Source: an uncultured Lachnospiraceae bacterium
Lineage (GTDB): Bacteria; Bacillota; Clostridia; Lachnospirales; Lachnospiraceae
NCBI GenBank assembly: GCA_947628955.1
Contig: CANRBX010000001.1
Coordinates: 67,931-131,930, forward strand
Length of the DNA stretch: 64,000 bases
Reading direction: 5' to 3'
The notes under the pieces are model-generated. The model was not told the origin of the DNA and ran no database searches. It was given only the letters and a program-made list of their open reading frames with translations. A program made the translations under genes and the position numbers. Of this stretch, positions 36,497-45,446 are shown piece after piece; the first letter of the stretch is position 1, and every line of letters starts with the position of its first letter.

Positions 36497-36577
36497 TCAT
36501 TCACGCAAAGCAGATTCCGAACAAACTGATCCGGTAACCATTCACGCAAAGCAGATTCCGGACAAATTGATCCGGTA
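36455..36577 (+). repeat. 41-bp tandem repeat, three units, spanning a stop codon
   Basis: Three units of exactly 41 bases begin at 36455, 36496 and 36537. Each contains CGCAAAGCAGAT, then CTGATCCGGT or TTGATCCGGT. The first unit encodes the C-terminus and stop of the isomerase gene; the other two are downstream, and their TGATCCGGTAA echoes the gene end. Confidence 0.9.
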
Positions 36578-36583
36578 AAAAAT

Positions 36584-36628
36584 GGGCAGGAGCTGCCGCG
36601 AAACGATATTTTGCAGCAGCCCCTGCCC
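36584..36628. terminator. Terminator between convergent sugar operons
   Basis: A long stem, GGGCAGGAGCTGC with GCAGCAGCCCCTGCCC, flanked by TAAAAAAT and TTATAAAC. On the minus strand it is followed by ATTTTTTACC, a good terminator for the binding-protein gene at 36663; it can also end the rightward operon. Confidence 0.8.
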
Positions 36629-36662
36629 TTATAAACTCACTTCAGTTTTTCTCTGGCTGATA

Positions 36663-37748
36663 TCAGTCGTAAAGAAGGATGGCGATGTCTTCGTCCTCGA
36701 TGTTCTCGCTGTTGTACCACTTGGAGCCGGTGTCCACGTCGGATACTTCCTCGCCGTTTGCAGCTGCCACTGCCAGCTCTACTGCCTGGTAGCCCATCTG
36801 ATACGGATCCTGTGTCACGGAGCCGAAGAACTGTCCCGCTGCGATGGCCGCTTTCTGGGTGGAGCCTGCGTCAAAGCCTACTACGTAGATGTCCTTATAC
36901 TTGCCGTTCTCCTTGTCGAGGTCTGTGGCGTCTGTCGTCGCGCTGATCACGCCGTTGACCGCATCCTGGTTGCCTGCGAACACTGCCACCAGATTGTCGG
37001 TGGAGAAGATCGCGTTTGCCGCGGACTGGATGTCTGCCTGGCTCGTGGAAGGCGGAACCGTCACAACAATCTTTACCTTTGCCGGGTTCTCGGACGGAAT
37101 GGTCCATTTCTCCTGGCCGGATACGTCAACCGCGCCCTCAAGTCCGTCAAGCGCCTCAAGATCTGCCTTCATCTCGGCGATGAAGCCGTCCACACGCTGT
37201 ACGATAGAACCGGACGTAGCGTCCTGAGCCAGAATGCCGATCACAGTCGGAGCGTCCTCTGTGCCTGCCAGGATCGCTTCCTGGAATCCCTCGTCTGCAG
37301 CCAGGTTGGAAGCCACGTTGGCGCCTGCCACTGCGTTGTCTGTCGCCGCCGTCGCCAGAACCGCGCCGGTCGTGTCGCCCGGAACGCCGGAGTCAAAGCC
37401 GATCACCGGGATTCCCTCTTCCTTTGCGTTCGTCAGAGCTTCCTCGAGGGCGCTCGGATCACATGCCGCCAGAACGATCGCGTCCGGTTTCTGGTTGATG
37501 GCCGCTACCACCTGCTCTACCTGCTGGGATACGTTGCTCTCCGCATCCGGCCCGTTTGTCGTCACGGTGACGCCCAGATCCGTCGCCGCATCCTCAGCGC
37601 CCGCGAAAGCCGCCTGATAGAACTGGTTCTGATAGCTCTTGGAGATGATGATGATCTCTTTGTTGCCCTCGTCCGCCATCGCGGTGAGGCCGCATGCTCC
37701 CATTACCATGGTTGCGCAAAGGAATGCGCTGATTGCCTTTCTCTTCAT
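36663..37748 (-). CDS. Ribose/galactose-type ABC transporter substrate-binding protein
   Basis: A 361-residue periplasmic-binding-protein-like domain of the RbsB/Mgl class (type 1 fold). A signal peptide is present (MKRKAISAFLCATMVMGACG), followed by ADEGNKEIIIISKSYQNQFY. Pentose/hexose-site segments include IVLAACDPSALEEAL, PVIGFDSGVPGD and VFAGNQDAVNGVI. Cleavage is either at AMA-DE or at the Cys; the lipobox is imperfect. It is the last gene of the leftward ATPase-permease-binding-protein operon; the substrate is a monosaccharide not determinable here. Confidence 0.92.
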   Translation of the reverse strand: MKRKAISAFLCATMVMGACGLTAMADEGNKEIIIISKSYQNQFYQAAFAGAEDAATDLGVTVTTNGPDAESNVSQQVEQVVAAINQKPDAIVLAACDPSALEEALTNAKEEGIPVIGFDSGVPGDTTGAVLATAATDNAVAGANVASNLAADEGFQEAILAGTEDAPTVIGILAQDATSGSIVQRVDGFIAEMKADLEALDGLEGAVDVSGQEKWTIPSENPAKVKIVVTVPPSTSQADIQSAANAIFSTDNLVAVFAGNQDAVNGVISATTDATDLDKENGKYKDIYVVGFDAGSTQKAAIAAGQFFGSVTQDPYQMGYQAVELAVAAANGEEVSDVDTGSKWYNSENIEDEDIAILLYD

Positions 37749-37845
37749 GTTGATAAAACCTCCTCTTAATTTTATTTTACCGGAAGCCGCCCCGGCCGCC
37801 GTTTCCCAAAAGCCGGAGCTTTCCCGGATAATTAACTTTTCTTTT

Positions 37846-37935
37846 TAACGTTTCTTTCCGGTTTTTCTTTTTCGTTTTTCTTTTTCGTTTTTCTTTTTTC
37901 GCTTTTCTGTTTCGCTCTTTCCGCTTTTCATTTAC
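37846..37935 (-). repeat. Purine-rich low-complexity tract between permease and binding-protein genes
   Basis: On the transcribed strand this is a run of AGAAAAACGAAA-like 12-14 base repeats, about 90 bases almost without pyrimidines. It lies in the 206-base gap of the operon, upstream of the binding-protein ribosome site. Confidence 0.7.
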
Positions 37936-37954
37936 TGCAGCGGCATGACGCAGA

Positions 37955-38941
37955 TCAGGCTTTCTTCATCTTTCTCATCCGGATCACGTCCAGGAGCACC
38001 GCCAGCAGTACGACCACGCCGATCAGCACCTGCTGCCACTGCACCGGAAGGCTCATGGAGAGAAGTCCGGTCTTCAGGACGCTGATGACGAACACGCCCA
38101 GGATCGTTCCTGAAAGGGAACCGATGCCGCCCGACAGAGAAGTTCCGCCGATGACGCACGCGGCGATCGCGTACATTTCCTGGCCGTTTCCGGTCTGAGG
38201 CGTGATCGTGCTGTAGGTGGCCGCGTAGATGATGCCGGCCAGCCCTACGAAGAAGCCATTCACGATGTAGACCAGGATCTTCCAGTTCTTTGCCTTGATG
38301 CCGGAGAGCTCTACGGCCTCCTCATTGCTGCCGATCGCGTAGGTGTAGCGCCCGAGCACGGTCTTGTTCAGCAGGATCCACGCCACGATGAAAAACAGGA
38401 CCAGCCAGATCGCGCCCACCGGGAAGCCGTTGTTCTTGTAAACCACCCGCTTGAACCATCCGTCCTCCGACGTGAGGCTCGGGTATGTCTGCGTCTGCAC
38501 CTTCGCGACGACCGAGCAGATGCCGAGGGAGATAAACTGTGTGCCCAGCGTCGCGATGAACGGCGGAAGCTCAAGCTTGCCCACCAGCAGGCCGTTGAAC
38601 ACGCCGAACAGGATCGCCGCCAGCATGACGACCAGCAGGCAGAGCAGGATCGGCAGGTGCCAGACGTTGTACGCCACGCCGCCGATCAGCGCCGAGCCGA
38701 CCATTACCGTGCCGGACGACAGGTCGATGCCTCCCGTGATGACCACGAAGGTCATGCCGATCGCCAGAAAACCGATGTAGTAGGAGGAATCCAGGATGCT
38801 GACAAACGTATCCGTCGTCAGGAAATGTCTTCCGAAGATACCGAAAAATATGTACAGAACCACCAGCGCGCCGACCGCAATCACCTTCTGCAGTCCGGGG
38901 CCTGTAAGGTAAGCCACAAGGTTGCTTTTCTCTTTTCCCAT
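37955..38941 (-). CDS. Ribose/galactose-type ABC transporter permease (RbsC-like)
   Basis: A 328-residue inner-membrane permease with eight to ten helices. Family motifs: GGIDLSSGTVMVGSALIGG (near residue 70), LIGTQF-like LGTQFISLGI, YAIGSNEEAVELSGI (near 205) and GGTSLSGGIGSLSGT (near 260). The start at 38941 gives MGKEKSNLVAYL with GTGAGGAT upstream, one base after the ATPase stop. Confidence 0.93.
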   Translation of the reverse strand: MGKEKSNLVAYLTGPGLQKVIAVGALVVLYIFFGIFGRHFLTTDTFVSILDSSYYIGFLAIGMTFVVITGGIDLSSGTVMVGSALIGGVAYNVWHLPILLCLLVVMLAAILFGVFNGLLVGKLELPPFIATLGTQFISLGICSVVAKVQTQTYPSLTSEDGWFKRVVYKNNGFPVGAIWLVLFFIVAWILLNKTVLGRYTYAIGSNEEAVELSGIKAKNWKILVYIVNGFFVGLAGIIYAATYSTITPQTGNGQEMYAIAACVIGGTSLSGGIGSLSGTILGVFVISVLKTGLLSMSLPVQWQQVLIGVVVLLAVLLDVIRMRKMKKA

Positions 38942-38942
38942 G

Positions 38943-40457
38943 TTATTTATCCTCACTTTCCGGCTTCGTCGCCAGTGTCATAATACTCTCCTGATCCGCT
39001 TTTGCGATATCCAGCTCGCCCGTCTTTCTGCCCTCGCACATGACCACCACGCGGTCGCTCATGCGCAGCACCTCAGTCATGTCCGAGGAGACCATGATGA
39101 TGGACTTTCCTTCTGCGACCAGCTCATCCATCAGATTGTAGATCTCCGCCCTGGCGCCCACATCGATGCCTCTCGTCGGCTCGTCAAAAATCAGGATGTC
39201 CACGTTGCGCAGCAGCCACTTGGCTATGACCACCTTCTGCTGATTGCCGCCGGAGAGGTTCTTCACCATCTGCCGGATCGTCGGCGTCTTCGTCCTCATC
39301 TTGTCGATATAGGTCCGCGTCTCATCCGCGCACTTCTTTTCCTGCACGAAGCCGCCCTTTGTCAGCTTGTCGTACGAGGGGAGCACCGTATTGTCCGTGA
39401 TCGACAGCCCGAGGATCAGCCCGTAGCGCTTGCGGTCCTCGGAGAGGTACCCGATCCCGCAGCGGATGGCGTCCCGCCCATGGCGGATCCTGCACTCTTT
39501 TCCGTTGACCAGGATCTCCCCGCCGTCGCGCGGATCCGCGCCGCAGATCAGGCGCATGGTCTCCGTCCTTCCGGCCCCGACCAGCCCCGCAAATCCCAGG
39601 ATCTCGCCCTTATGCAGCTGGAAAGAGACGTCCTTCACCTTGGAGGACCGCAGGTGCCTCACCTCCAGCACCACCGGGCTTCCCGGCTTCACGTTGCTCT
39701 TCTGCTTCGGCTCCTCAAGGATCTCACGGCCGACCATCAGGCGGATGATGTCGTTGACGCTGCACTCTGAGACGTTCAGCGTATCGATGTATGCCCCGTC
39801 GCGCATGACCGTCACACGGTCAGCCACACGCATGATCTCTCCCAGACGGTGAGAGATAAAGATGATCGATACGCCCTTGCTGCGCAGGCTGTTCATCTTC
39901 TCGAACAGATCCTCCGCCTCTGCCTCCGACAAAGCCGCCGTCGGCTCGTCGAGGATCAGCACCTTCGTATTCTGAAAAGACATCGCCCTCGCGATCTCCA
40001 CCATCTGCGCCTTGCCGACAGACAGTGTCTTCAGCAGATCCTTCGGCGACACATGGATGTCAAAATCGTCGATCAGCGCCTGGGCCTTCTCGTTGATCAC
40101 CTTATCCGAGCAGAAAAATCCGTCCGACTCACGGCCGATAAAAATGTTCTGGGCGACCGTAAGGTCATTCATCATGTTCAGCTCCTGGTGGACGATGGAG
40201 ATACCCGCGTGCTGCGCCTCGCGGATACTGCGGAAATGCACCGGTTTCCCGTCAAACAGATATTCCCCGTCATAGCTCTCATAGATGCCGGTCATGATCT
40301 TTACCAGCGTTGACTTTCCCGCCCCGTTTTCTCCAATCAGTGCGTGTATCTCGCCCTCTTTTAAGGAAAACTGACAGTGGTCCAGCGCATGCACTCCCGG
40401 AAAATATTTGTCAATATTCTTCATCTCCAGGATCACTTTTCCGTCATGTCCCGTCAA
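38943..40457 (-). CDS. Ribose/galactose-type ABC transporter ATP-binding protein (RbsA/MglA-like)
   Basis: A 504-residue protein with two ATPase domains in tandem. The first has Walker A GENGAGKST, signature LSVGKAQMVEIARA and Walker B VLILDEPTAAL. The second has the degenerate GLVGAGRTE Walker A, NLSGGNQQKV signature and ILIFDEPTRGID. The upstream in-frame extension is not credible. A TTG at 40457 has GGGAGG eight bases upstream and gives the normal length for RbsA; I take it as the start. Confidence 0.92.
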   Translation of the reverse strand: MTGHDGKVILEMKNIDKYFPGVHALDHCQFSLKEGEIHALIGENGAGKSTLVKIMTGIYESYDGEYLFDGKPVHFRSIREAQHAGISIVHQELNMMNDLTVAQNIFIGRESDGFFCSDKVINEKAQALIDDFDIHVSPKDLLKTLSVGKAQMVEIARAMSFQNTKVLILDEPTAALSEAEAEDLFEKMNSLRSKGVSIIFISHRLGEIMRVADRVTVMRDGAYIDTLNVSECSVNDIIRLMVGREILEEPKQKSNVKPGSPVVLEVRHLRSSKVKDVSFQLHKGEILGFAGLVGAGRTETMRLICGADPRDGGEILVNGKECRIRHGRDAIRCGIGYLSEDRKRYGLILGLSITDNTVLPSYDKLTKGGFVQEKKCADETRTYIDKMRTKTPTIRQMVKNLSGGNQQKVVIAKWLLRNVDILIFDEPTRGIDVGARAEIYNLMDELVAEGKSIIMVSSDMTEVLRMSDRVVVMCEGRKTGELDIAKADQESIMTLATKPESEDK

Positions 40458-40621
40458 GATACCCACCTCCCTCTCCTTTTTTGGATCCCGCATCCCGGGC
40501 GGTTCTCCCGCGGATACGGCTCTGTCCGTTCCTGAACAGTTATCGGGATCATTATAAAAGAAAAGGGCTGCGCGCGCATCTGCCAAGTGTCACCAGTTTT
40601 CCGTAATTTTTGTCACAAAGA

Positions 40622-40659
40622 AAAATGACAATTATCACATCCCGGATAACTGTCATTTT
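40622..40659 (-). terminator. Terminator after the lipoprotein gene
   Basis: The arms AAAATGACAATTATC and GATAACTGTCATTTT pair at 14 of 15 positions with one G-U. On the minus strand the stem is followed by TTTTTCTTTGT. It separates the regulatory genes from the transporter operon. Confidence 0.75.
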
Positions 40660-40710
40660 GCTCATGGAGACGCCCTGCCTTTTTGCGGCTGTCACGTTGA
40701 TGCCATTGTC

Positions 40711-42009
40711 TCACCCATTGTTCAGATAATTGTTGATCTCCCGCTGCAGCATGATCATGGAGACAGGGATGTTTTTCTCACTGTCCGTCGCCTGCGCCAC
40801 CCCGTCGCTGCACATCGAGAGCGCCGTCTCATACTTGCGGAACTGCGGGACGGCCACCGCCTTCGAGAGGATCTCATCCGTCAGAGCAGCGGATATCCCT
40901 GGCTCTTCCTCCTCCCGGGTATCTGCCGCGATCTTTTCCACTGCCTCCCTCAGGACGGGCAGGCACATCGTCCGCTGCGCCACCTCGCCCTGGGTCTCCT
41001 CCCCGTAGGAGATAAATTTCAGAAGCTCCCAGGCGGCCTCCCTGTTGGGGCTGGCGGCGTTGATGCCGATCAGCAGTGTCTCCAGCTCCGAGATGTTGTC
41101 ACCCTGCGGCCCGGCCGGCATCGTGACGCAGGTCCAGTCAAAATCCGTATAGCGCTCGATCTTCCACGGGTACGTCTTGTACGTGCGGAAATCCGAATAG
41201 CGCATCGGGCAGAACACGACGTTTCCGTCCTCAAAATTCCTGTGCTGGAGCACCATGTCCTCGTTAAGCATCTCCAGGCGGTAGAGGAAGTTCACCGCGT
41301 TGATCACCTTCCAGTCGCCCATGTAGTTCATGGTCCCCATCTTGTCAAACAGCACAGCGCCGTTGGAATACGCCGCATCCTTCCAGGTATAATCGCAGAA
41401 GCCGAACTGGTCCAGCTTCCCGTTCTTGTCGGTGTCCTTCGTCGTCAGGCGGCAGATCGCGTGGAAATCGCTCCAGAGCCAGGAGTTTGTCGGAAGATCG
41501 ATCCGGTTGCTCTCCAGCAGATCCGTGTTGACGCCCATCAGCGTCAGATTGCACTCCCAGGGCAGCGCGTACTGCTGCTGCTCATACTGGCCGGATTCAA
41601 GCACTGCATCGTAATAATCCCCGCGGCGAAAACCGTCGTCCTTTTCGATGAGCTCCTCCAGATTCAGAAGCGCCCCCTTGGCGGCCAGGCTGACAAAATC
41701 CTCCTCCGCGATCACAAACACATCCGGGGCCGTGCCCTCCAGGAGCTGCCCTGCCAGCCATTCCGAATAGTCCGCCTTCTGCATCCCGCTCTCGTATTCG
41801 ATCTCCAGCTCCGGATGGAGCTCGTCGAACCCGGCGACCGCCTCCTCGAGCACCCGCGCGGACTTGTCGTCCGGGATCTCCCAGTTGCTGTCCGAAAACA
41901 TGCCGAACTTCAGCGTCCGCTGCCCCTGATGGGCGCATCCGCTTAAAAGCGCCGCCATAACCGCCGCGCCGGCCGCCATCACGGCCCTGCTCCATCTCTG
42001 CCTGTTCAC
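40711..42009 (-). CDS. Extracellular solute-binding lipoprotein (family 1)
   Basis: A 432-residue binding lipoprotein. The signal is RWSRAVMAAGAAVMAALLSGC with a canonical lipobox LSGC. The mature part includes GMFSDSNWEIPD, EGTAPDVFVIAEEDF and MNYMGDWKVINAVNF, typical of MalE-like proteins. The start is GTG at 42009 (GGAGG seven bases upstream); an ATG at 42075 overlapping the regulator stop is the alternative. It lies behind a two-component system and has no permease of its own class adjacent, so it may serve in signalling or with distant permeases. Confidence 0.88.
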   Translation of the reverse strand: MNRQRWSRAVMAAGAAVMAALLSGCAHQGQRTLKFGMFSDSNWEIPDDKSARVLEEAVAGFDELHPELEIEYESGMQKADYSEWLAGQLLEGTAPDVFVIAEEDFVSLAAKGALLNLEELIEKDDGFRRGDYYDAVLESGQYEQQQYALPWECNLTLMGVNTDLLESNRIDLPTNSWLWSDFHAICRLTTKDTDKNGKLDQFGFCDYTWKDAAYSNGAVLFDKMGTMNYMGDWKVINAVNFLYRLEMLNEDMVLQHRNFEDGNVVFCPMRYSDFRTYKTYPWKIERYTDFDWTCVTMPAGPQGDNISELETLLIGINAASPNREAAWELLKFISYGEETQGEVAQRTMCLPVLREAVEKIAADTREEEEPGISAALTDEILSKAVAVPQFRKYETALSMCSDGVAQATDSEKNIPVSMIMLQREINNYLNNG

Positions 42010-42071
42010 CTGGCCGCCTCCCCGGGATGCCCTCTCCCGCACGGGTTCCCGCGCCGTTTTTCCTCCGCCGC

Positions 42072-42749
42072 TCATATCCCGTCGTCCCTGTCTTCCGTGA
42101 CCACGCCGGTCTGTACGGCCCAGATCGCAAGCTGCGTCCGGTCGCGCAGATCCAGCTTGCGCAGAATATTGCTCAGGTAATTGCGCACGGTCCCCTCGGA
42201 GAGCGCAAGCTTTCCCGCGATCTCCTTGTTGGACAGCCCGCGCCCCACCTGCTGGATCACGCGCCACTCGTTGGAGCCGATCTCTTCAATGCCGCGCTTC
42301 TCCACCTGGATCGTCAGGTTCGCCTTGGCCATCCGCGAAAACTGGCGCACCACCTTTGATGCGATGTCCTCGTTGATCATCGCGCTCCCGCTGTTGACCT
42401 TGTGGATCGCCGACACCAGCTCGTCCATCGAGATCCCCTTCAGGAGGTAGCCGCTCGCGCCGTCCCGCAGCGCCTTGAAGACGTATTCGTCGTCGTCAAA
42501 GGTTGTCAGGATAATGATCTTGACGTCCGGATAATTGTCCTTGATGATCTTCGTACAGGTGACGCCGTCCATCTCCGGCATCCGAATGTCCATCAGCACA
42601 ATGTCCGGCTTGTTCTCCCGGATCGACCGGATCACATTTCTCCCGTTGCCGACCACATCCGTGATCTCCAGCTCCGGTTTGCTGCCGAGCACGATCCGCA
42701 GGCTCTCGCGGATCAGCTCCTGATCATCCGCAATCAACACTTTTATCAT
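42072..42749 (-). CDS. NarL/LuxR-type response regulator
   Basis: A 225-residue regulator. The receiver domain starts MIKVLIADDQELIRESL, has the phospho-acceptor in DIVLMDIRMPEMDG (near residue 54) and the Lys-bearing GASGYLLKGIS. The C-terminal LuxR HTH is VIQQVGRGLSNKEIAGKLAL. Its ATG lies one base from the kinase stop, so the pair is translationally coupled. Likely targets are the downstream lipoprotein and sugar transporter genes. Confidence 0.95.
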   Translation of the reverse strand: MIKVLIADDQELIRESLRIVLGSKPELEITDVVGNGRNVIRSIRENKPDIVLMDIRMPEMDGVTCTKIIKDNYPDVKIIILTTFDDDEYVFKALRDGASGYLLKGISMDELVSAIHKVNSGSAMINEDIASKVVRQFSRMAKANLTIQVEKRGIEEIGSNEWRVIQQVGRGLSNKEIAGKLALSEGTVRNYLSNILRKLDLRDRTQLAIWAVQTGVVTEDRDDGI

Positions 42750-44066
42750 TTATTTTCCCCACCTTATCGGAATTTTCGCTGTGATGACAAAGCCGTCGCT
42801 CCCGTCATACTCCAGAGTTCCATTTATCATCCGGATGCGCTCCGCCATGTGGCGCAGCCCGAATCCCTTCTTCACATTCTCGCAGCCGGTACCGTTATCC
42901 CTCACCTGCACGATCAGGATATTGTAATCCCGCGTCAGGCTCACCCAGACCTCGGAGGCCCGGCCGTGCCGGATCGCATTTGTGATGCCCTCCTGCACGA
43001 TGCGGTACACCACTTCCTCTTCGTCCTCGTCGAGCTCCAGCGGGGAGGCCCCGTTCTCAAAATGGATCTTCGCGCTGGAGGTCAGCCCGGTCTCCCTGAT
43101 CATCCGGCGCAGCGCGTCCTCAATGTCCGCCTGCTCCAGAACGTCCGGCCGCAGGGCGTTCACCGAACGCCGCACCTCCGTCATGCCGCGCCGCGCCACA
43201 TCGCTGATGAGCTGCAGCTGCTCCTTCGCCCGCCCCGGCTCGTATTCCTCCAGGGTGAGGCACGCGTCGATCCCGGCGATAATGCTGGTGAGCGAATGCC
43301 CGAGCGTGTCATGGATCTCCCGCGCCAGGCGGTTCCGCTCCCGGGTCTGCGCCATCTTTTCCACCATGCTCGCCTGATTCTGGAGCCGCACGTTCGCCTC
43401 CCGCAGCTGGCTGTTGGCACGGTCAAGCTGCTGGTTCAGAAGCTGTACGCGCTCGTTCTCCACGACCTGCAGCCGGATCAGCAGCGTCATGTAAAACAGA
43501 AAGATCAGGTTGTTGACCGAGGCCAGGATGCTCTTGAACGCCGACAGGTACATGCGCACACTGGAATTGTAGTACGACAGGTATGCCTGCATCGACACGA
43601 CGCCCTCGTTGCCGCCGAACACGACGTCAAATTCCGTCAGCACATAGACCAGAAACAGGAGGCCGACGGAGGTGATCTTGGTCTTGCTGTTGCTCCAGTA
43701 CTTCATCAGATCGGCGATCACCACCAGCCAGACCGCATTCACGTCAAAGTTCAGGGCCCAGATGATCCAGAGGCTGACCGCCGCCTCCAGCAGGGCGAAG
43801 CAGGCAAAGCTCAGGTTTGTGTTGACGGTTCGCGCGTGAACCGCCATCAGAAGGAGCAGCAGCGCATAGCCCGATATGGAATAGAGCGGCGTCTTCCACG
43901 GCTCTCTGGGCACCCGCTCCAGCATGTTCAGAAAATCCCTGGCCCCCAGCGACCACGACAGGCGCAGCGTCGTCACCACCACCACCGACGACACGAGCAG
44001 GATCAGGATAAAATTGATATTTTTCATTATTACGCGGAAGTAATGCAGCGTCTCAGAATCCTTCAT
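42750..44066 (-). CDS. Sensor histidine kinase, NarL-partner (HisKA_3) type
   Basis: About 438 residues. Five or six N-terminal helices (residues about 15-200) with short loops and no large outer domain, a coiled coil (LLNQQLDRANSQLREANVRL), the phospho-His in LAREIHDTLGHSLTS, and the ATPase domain with EGITNAIRHG and VRDNGTGCENVKKGFGL. The start is the second of two ATGs at 44066, six bases after GGAG; the ORF track start is too early. The lack of an own outer sensor fits dependence on the membrane-anchored binding protein encoded just upstream. Confidence 0.92.
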   Translation of the reverse strand: MKDSETLHYFRVIMKNINFILILLVSSVVVVTTLRLSWSLGARDFLNMLERVPREPWKTPLYSISGYALLLLLMAVHARTVNTNLSFACFALLEAAVSLWIIWALNFDVNAVWLVVIADLMKYWSNSKTKITSVGLLFLVYVLTEFDVVFGGNEGVVSMQAYLSYYNSSVRMYLSAFKSILASVNNLIFLFYMTLLIRLQVVENERVQLLNQQLDRANSQLREANVRLQNQASMVEKMAQTRERNRLAREIHDTLGHSLTSIIAGIDACLTLEEYEPGRAKEQLQLISDVARRGMTEVRRSVNALRPDVLEQADIEDALRRMIRETGLTSSAKIHFENGASPLELDEDEEEVVYRIVQEGITNAIRHGRASEVWVSLTRDYNILIVQVRDNGTGCENVKKGFGLRHMAERIRMINGTLEYDGSDGFVITAKIPIRWGK

Positions 44067-44148
44067 CATAATCTCCGTTCCGCCGCCCCTGCGCCTGCGG
44101 TGCAGGCAGCGGTGAAAATCTGTTTTCTGCGCGGCAGGTTCTGTCTTC

Positions 44149-45111
44149 CTACCACTTATCAATATCGTAGGCGTCGATCGTGTTCTTCGTGATCAGCTTG
44201 ACCGGGAGCAGCACTTCGTCCTCCACGCTGCCGCCACTGATGAGCCGGTACATGCACTCCGCGGCCCGGCTGCCCATCTCCTCCGGGTACTGCGCCATCG
44301 TCACGGCCAGCTTCCGCGACTTGACCATCGCCTTTCCCGCCGGGCTTCCATCCACGCCCACGACCCATTTTATGCCGCCGATCCCGTCGCGGTCCAGCTC
44401 CGCCAGCGCGCCCAGCGCGGCGGGATCGTTGACCGCGAACACCGCGTCGAATGCACAGCCGGAATCCACTATGGCTTTCATCGCCTCCATGCCCTGCTCG
44501 ATCTGACCCGCACACTCCTCCCGGGCCGCCACTGAAAAATTCCCGTTCTTCTCAAGCGCGTCTTCAAAGCCCTGCACGCACTGTTCTGCCGCCAGGACGC
44601 CGTTCTGCACGAGCAGGGCGACCCGGGCGCTGTCGCTCTGGGCCATCAGGTAGTTCGCCAGCTGCTCCCCTCCGCTGTAGCGGTCCGTCATCACGACACA
44701 GTCCACAGCGGACTCGTCCGAGACGCCGGTATCCACGGCCACGACAAACACTCCCCGCTTCCTTGCCTCTTCCAAAGCGGGGAGTACGCCCTCACTGTCC
44801 ACCGGGTTGATAAACAGCCCCCGGATGTCCTGGTCAAGCAGACGCCGGATCTGCTCGTTCTGTTTTTCCTGATCCATCTCCGAGTCCCGGGCCAGAAGAA
44901 TGTCTCCGTTCCCCTCCACCACAGAGCTGATCTCGTTATTCAGTACGCTGTAATAGGAATTATTCAGATCTCTGTAGCAGGCTCCGAGCCGGACGCTCTT
45001 CTCCATCTGATCCGCAGAAAAATCCTTCCCGGAGAACGCAAAATATGCGACTGCTGCACAGATGCACAGATTGAGCAGAAGCAATCCCGACAGATATATC
45101 TTCCTGTTCAT
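44149..45111 (-). CDS. Membrane-anchored RbsB-like sugar-binding sensor protein
   Basis: A 320-residue protein. One N-terminal helix (YLSGLLLLNLCICAAVAYFAF) without a lipobox or clear cleavage site anchors a type 1 periplasmic-binding domain. Sugar-site segments are RGLFINPVDSEGVLPAL, FVVAVDTGVSDESAVD and DAVFAVNDPAALGAL. It is the first gene of a run with kinase and response regulator, so it probably presents ligand to the kinase in the manner of binding-protein-assisted sensing; this is inference. The ATG is at 45111. Confidence 0.88.
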   Translation of the reverse strand: MNRKIYLSGLLLLNLCICAAVAYFAFSGKDFSADQMEKSVRLGACYRDLNNSYYSVLNNEISSVVEGNGDILLARDSEMDQEKQNEQIRRLLDQDIRGLFINPVDSEGVLPALEEARKRGVFVVAVDTGVSDESAVDCVVMTDRYSGGEQLANYLMAQSDSARVALLVQNGVLAAEQCVQGFEDALEKNGNFSVAAREECAGQIEQGMEAMKAIVDSGCAFDAVFAVNDPAALGALAELDRDGIGGIKWVVGVDGSPAGKAMVKSRKLAVTMAQYPEEMGSRAAECMYRLISGGSVEDEVLLPVKLITKNTIDAYDIDKW

Positions 45112-45226
45112 GACACGTTACCTCTTTCAAAGCGGATCACCTGCTCCGTAATTTCTGCGATGTCCGGCGGCCGCCCGTCCCGATGCGGACTGTGCCGCCA
45201 TATGATCCTTCGTTTTTAGTATTATC

Positions 45227-45255
45227 ATCTTAACGTAATTTTTTTATAATATCAA
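45227..45255 (-). promoter_or_regulatory. Promoter of the sensor-kinase-regulator operon
   Basis: On the minus strand TTGATA, 17 bases, TAAGAT. The gap 45112-45446 is AT-rich and holds this and the divergent promoter. Confidence 0.5.
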
Positions 45256-45373
45256 TTGACAAAAGTCATATCTTTGCCGTTTTCGCACAATTTGATCCCC
45301 GGAAAAGTTTTCTCCGGCATATGATAAATTAATTATTTTATCAGTTATATCTTATAAAATCATGTTTTTTCGG

Positions 45374-45402
45374 TTGTTTTTTCATCGTATTCCGTATATA
45401 CT
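45374..45402 (+). promoter_or_regulatory. Promoter of the DUF4143 ATPase gene
   Basis: TTGTTT, 17 bases, TATACT, followed by a short direct repeat (AGCTGCAGAAAG twice) that ends in the AAAGGAGG ribosome site. Confidence 0.55.
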
Positions 45403-45446
45403 AAGATCAGCTGCAGAAAGAGCTGCAGAAAGGAGGCTGATTTTCT

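Noticed and set aside
40458-40586. N-terminal extension of the RbsA-like ATPase
   Set aside because: Composition and lack of family similarity indicate non-coding DNA; a TTG with a strong ribosome site gives the usual length.
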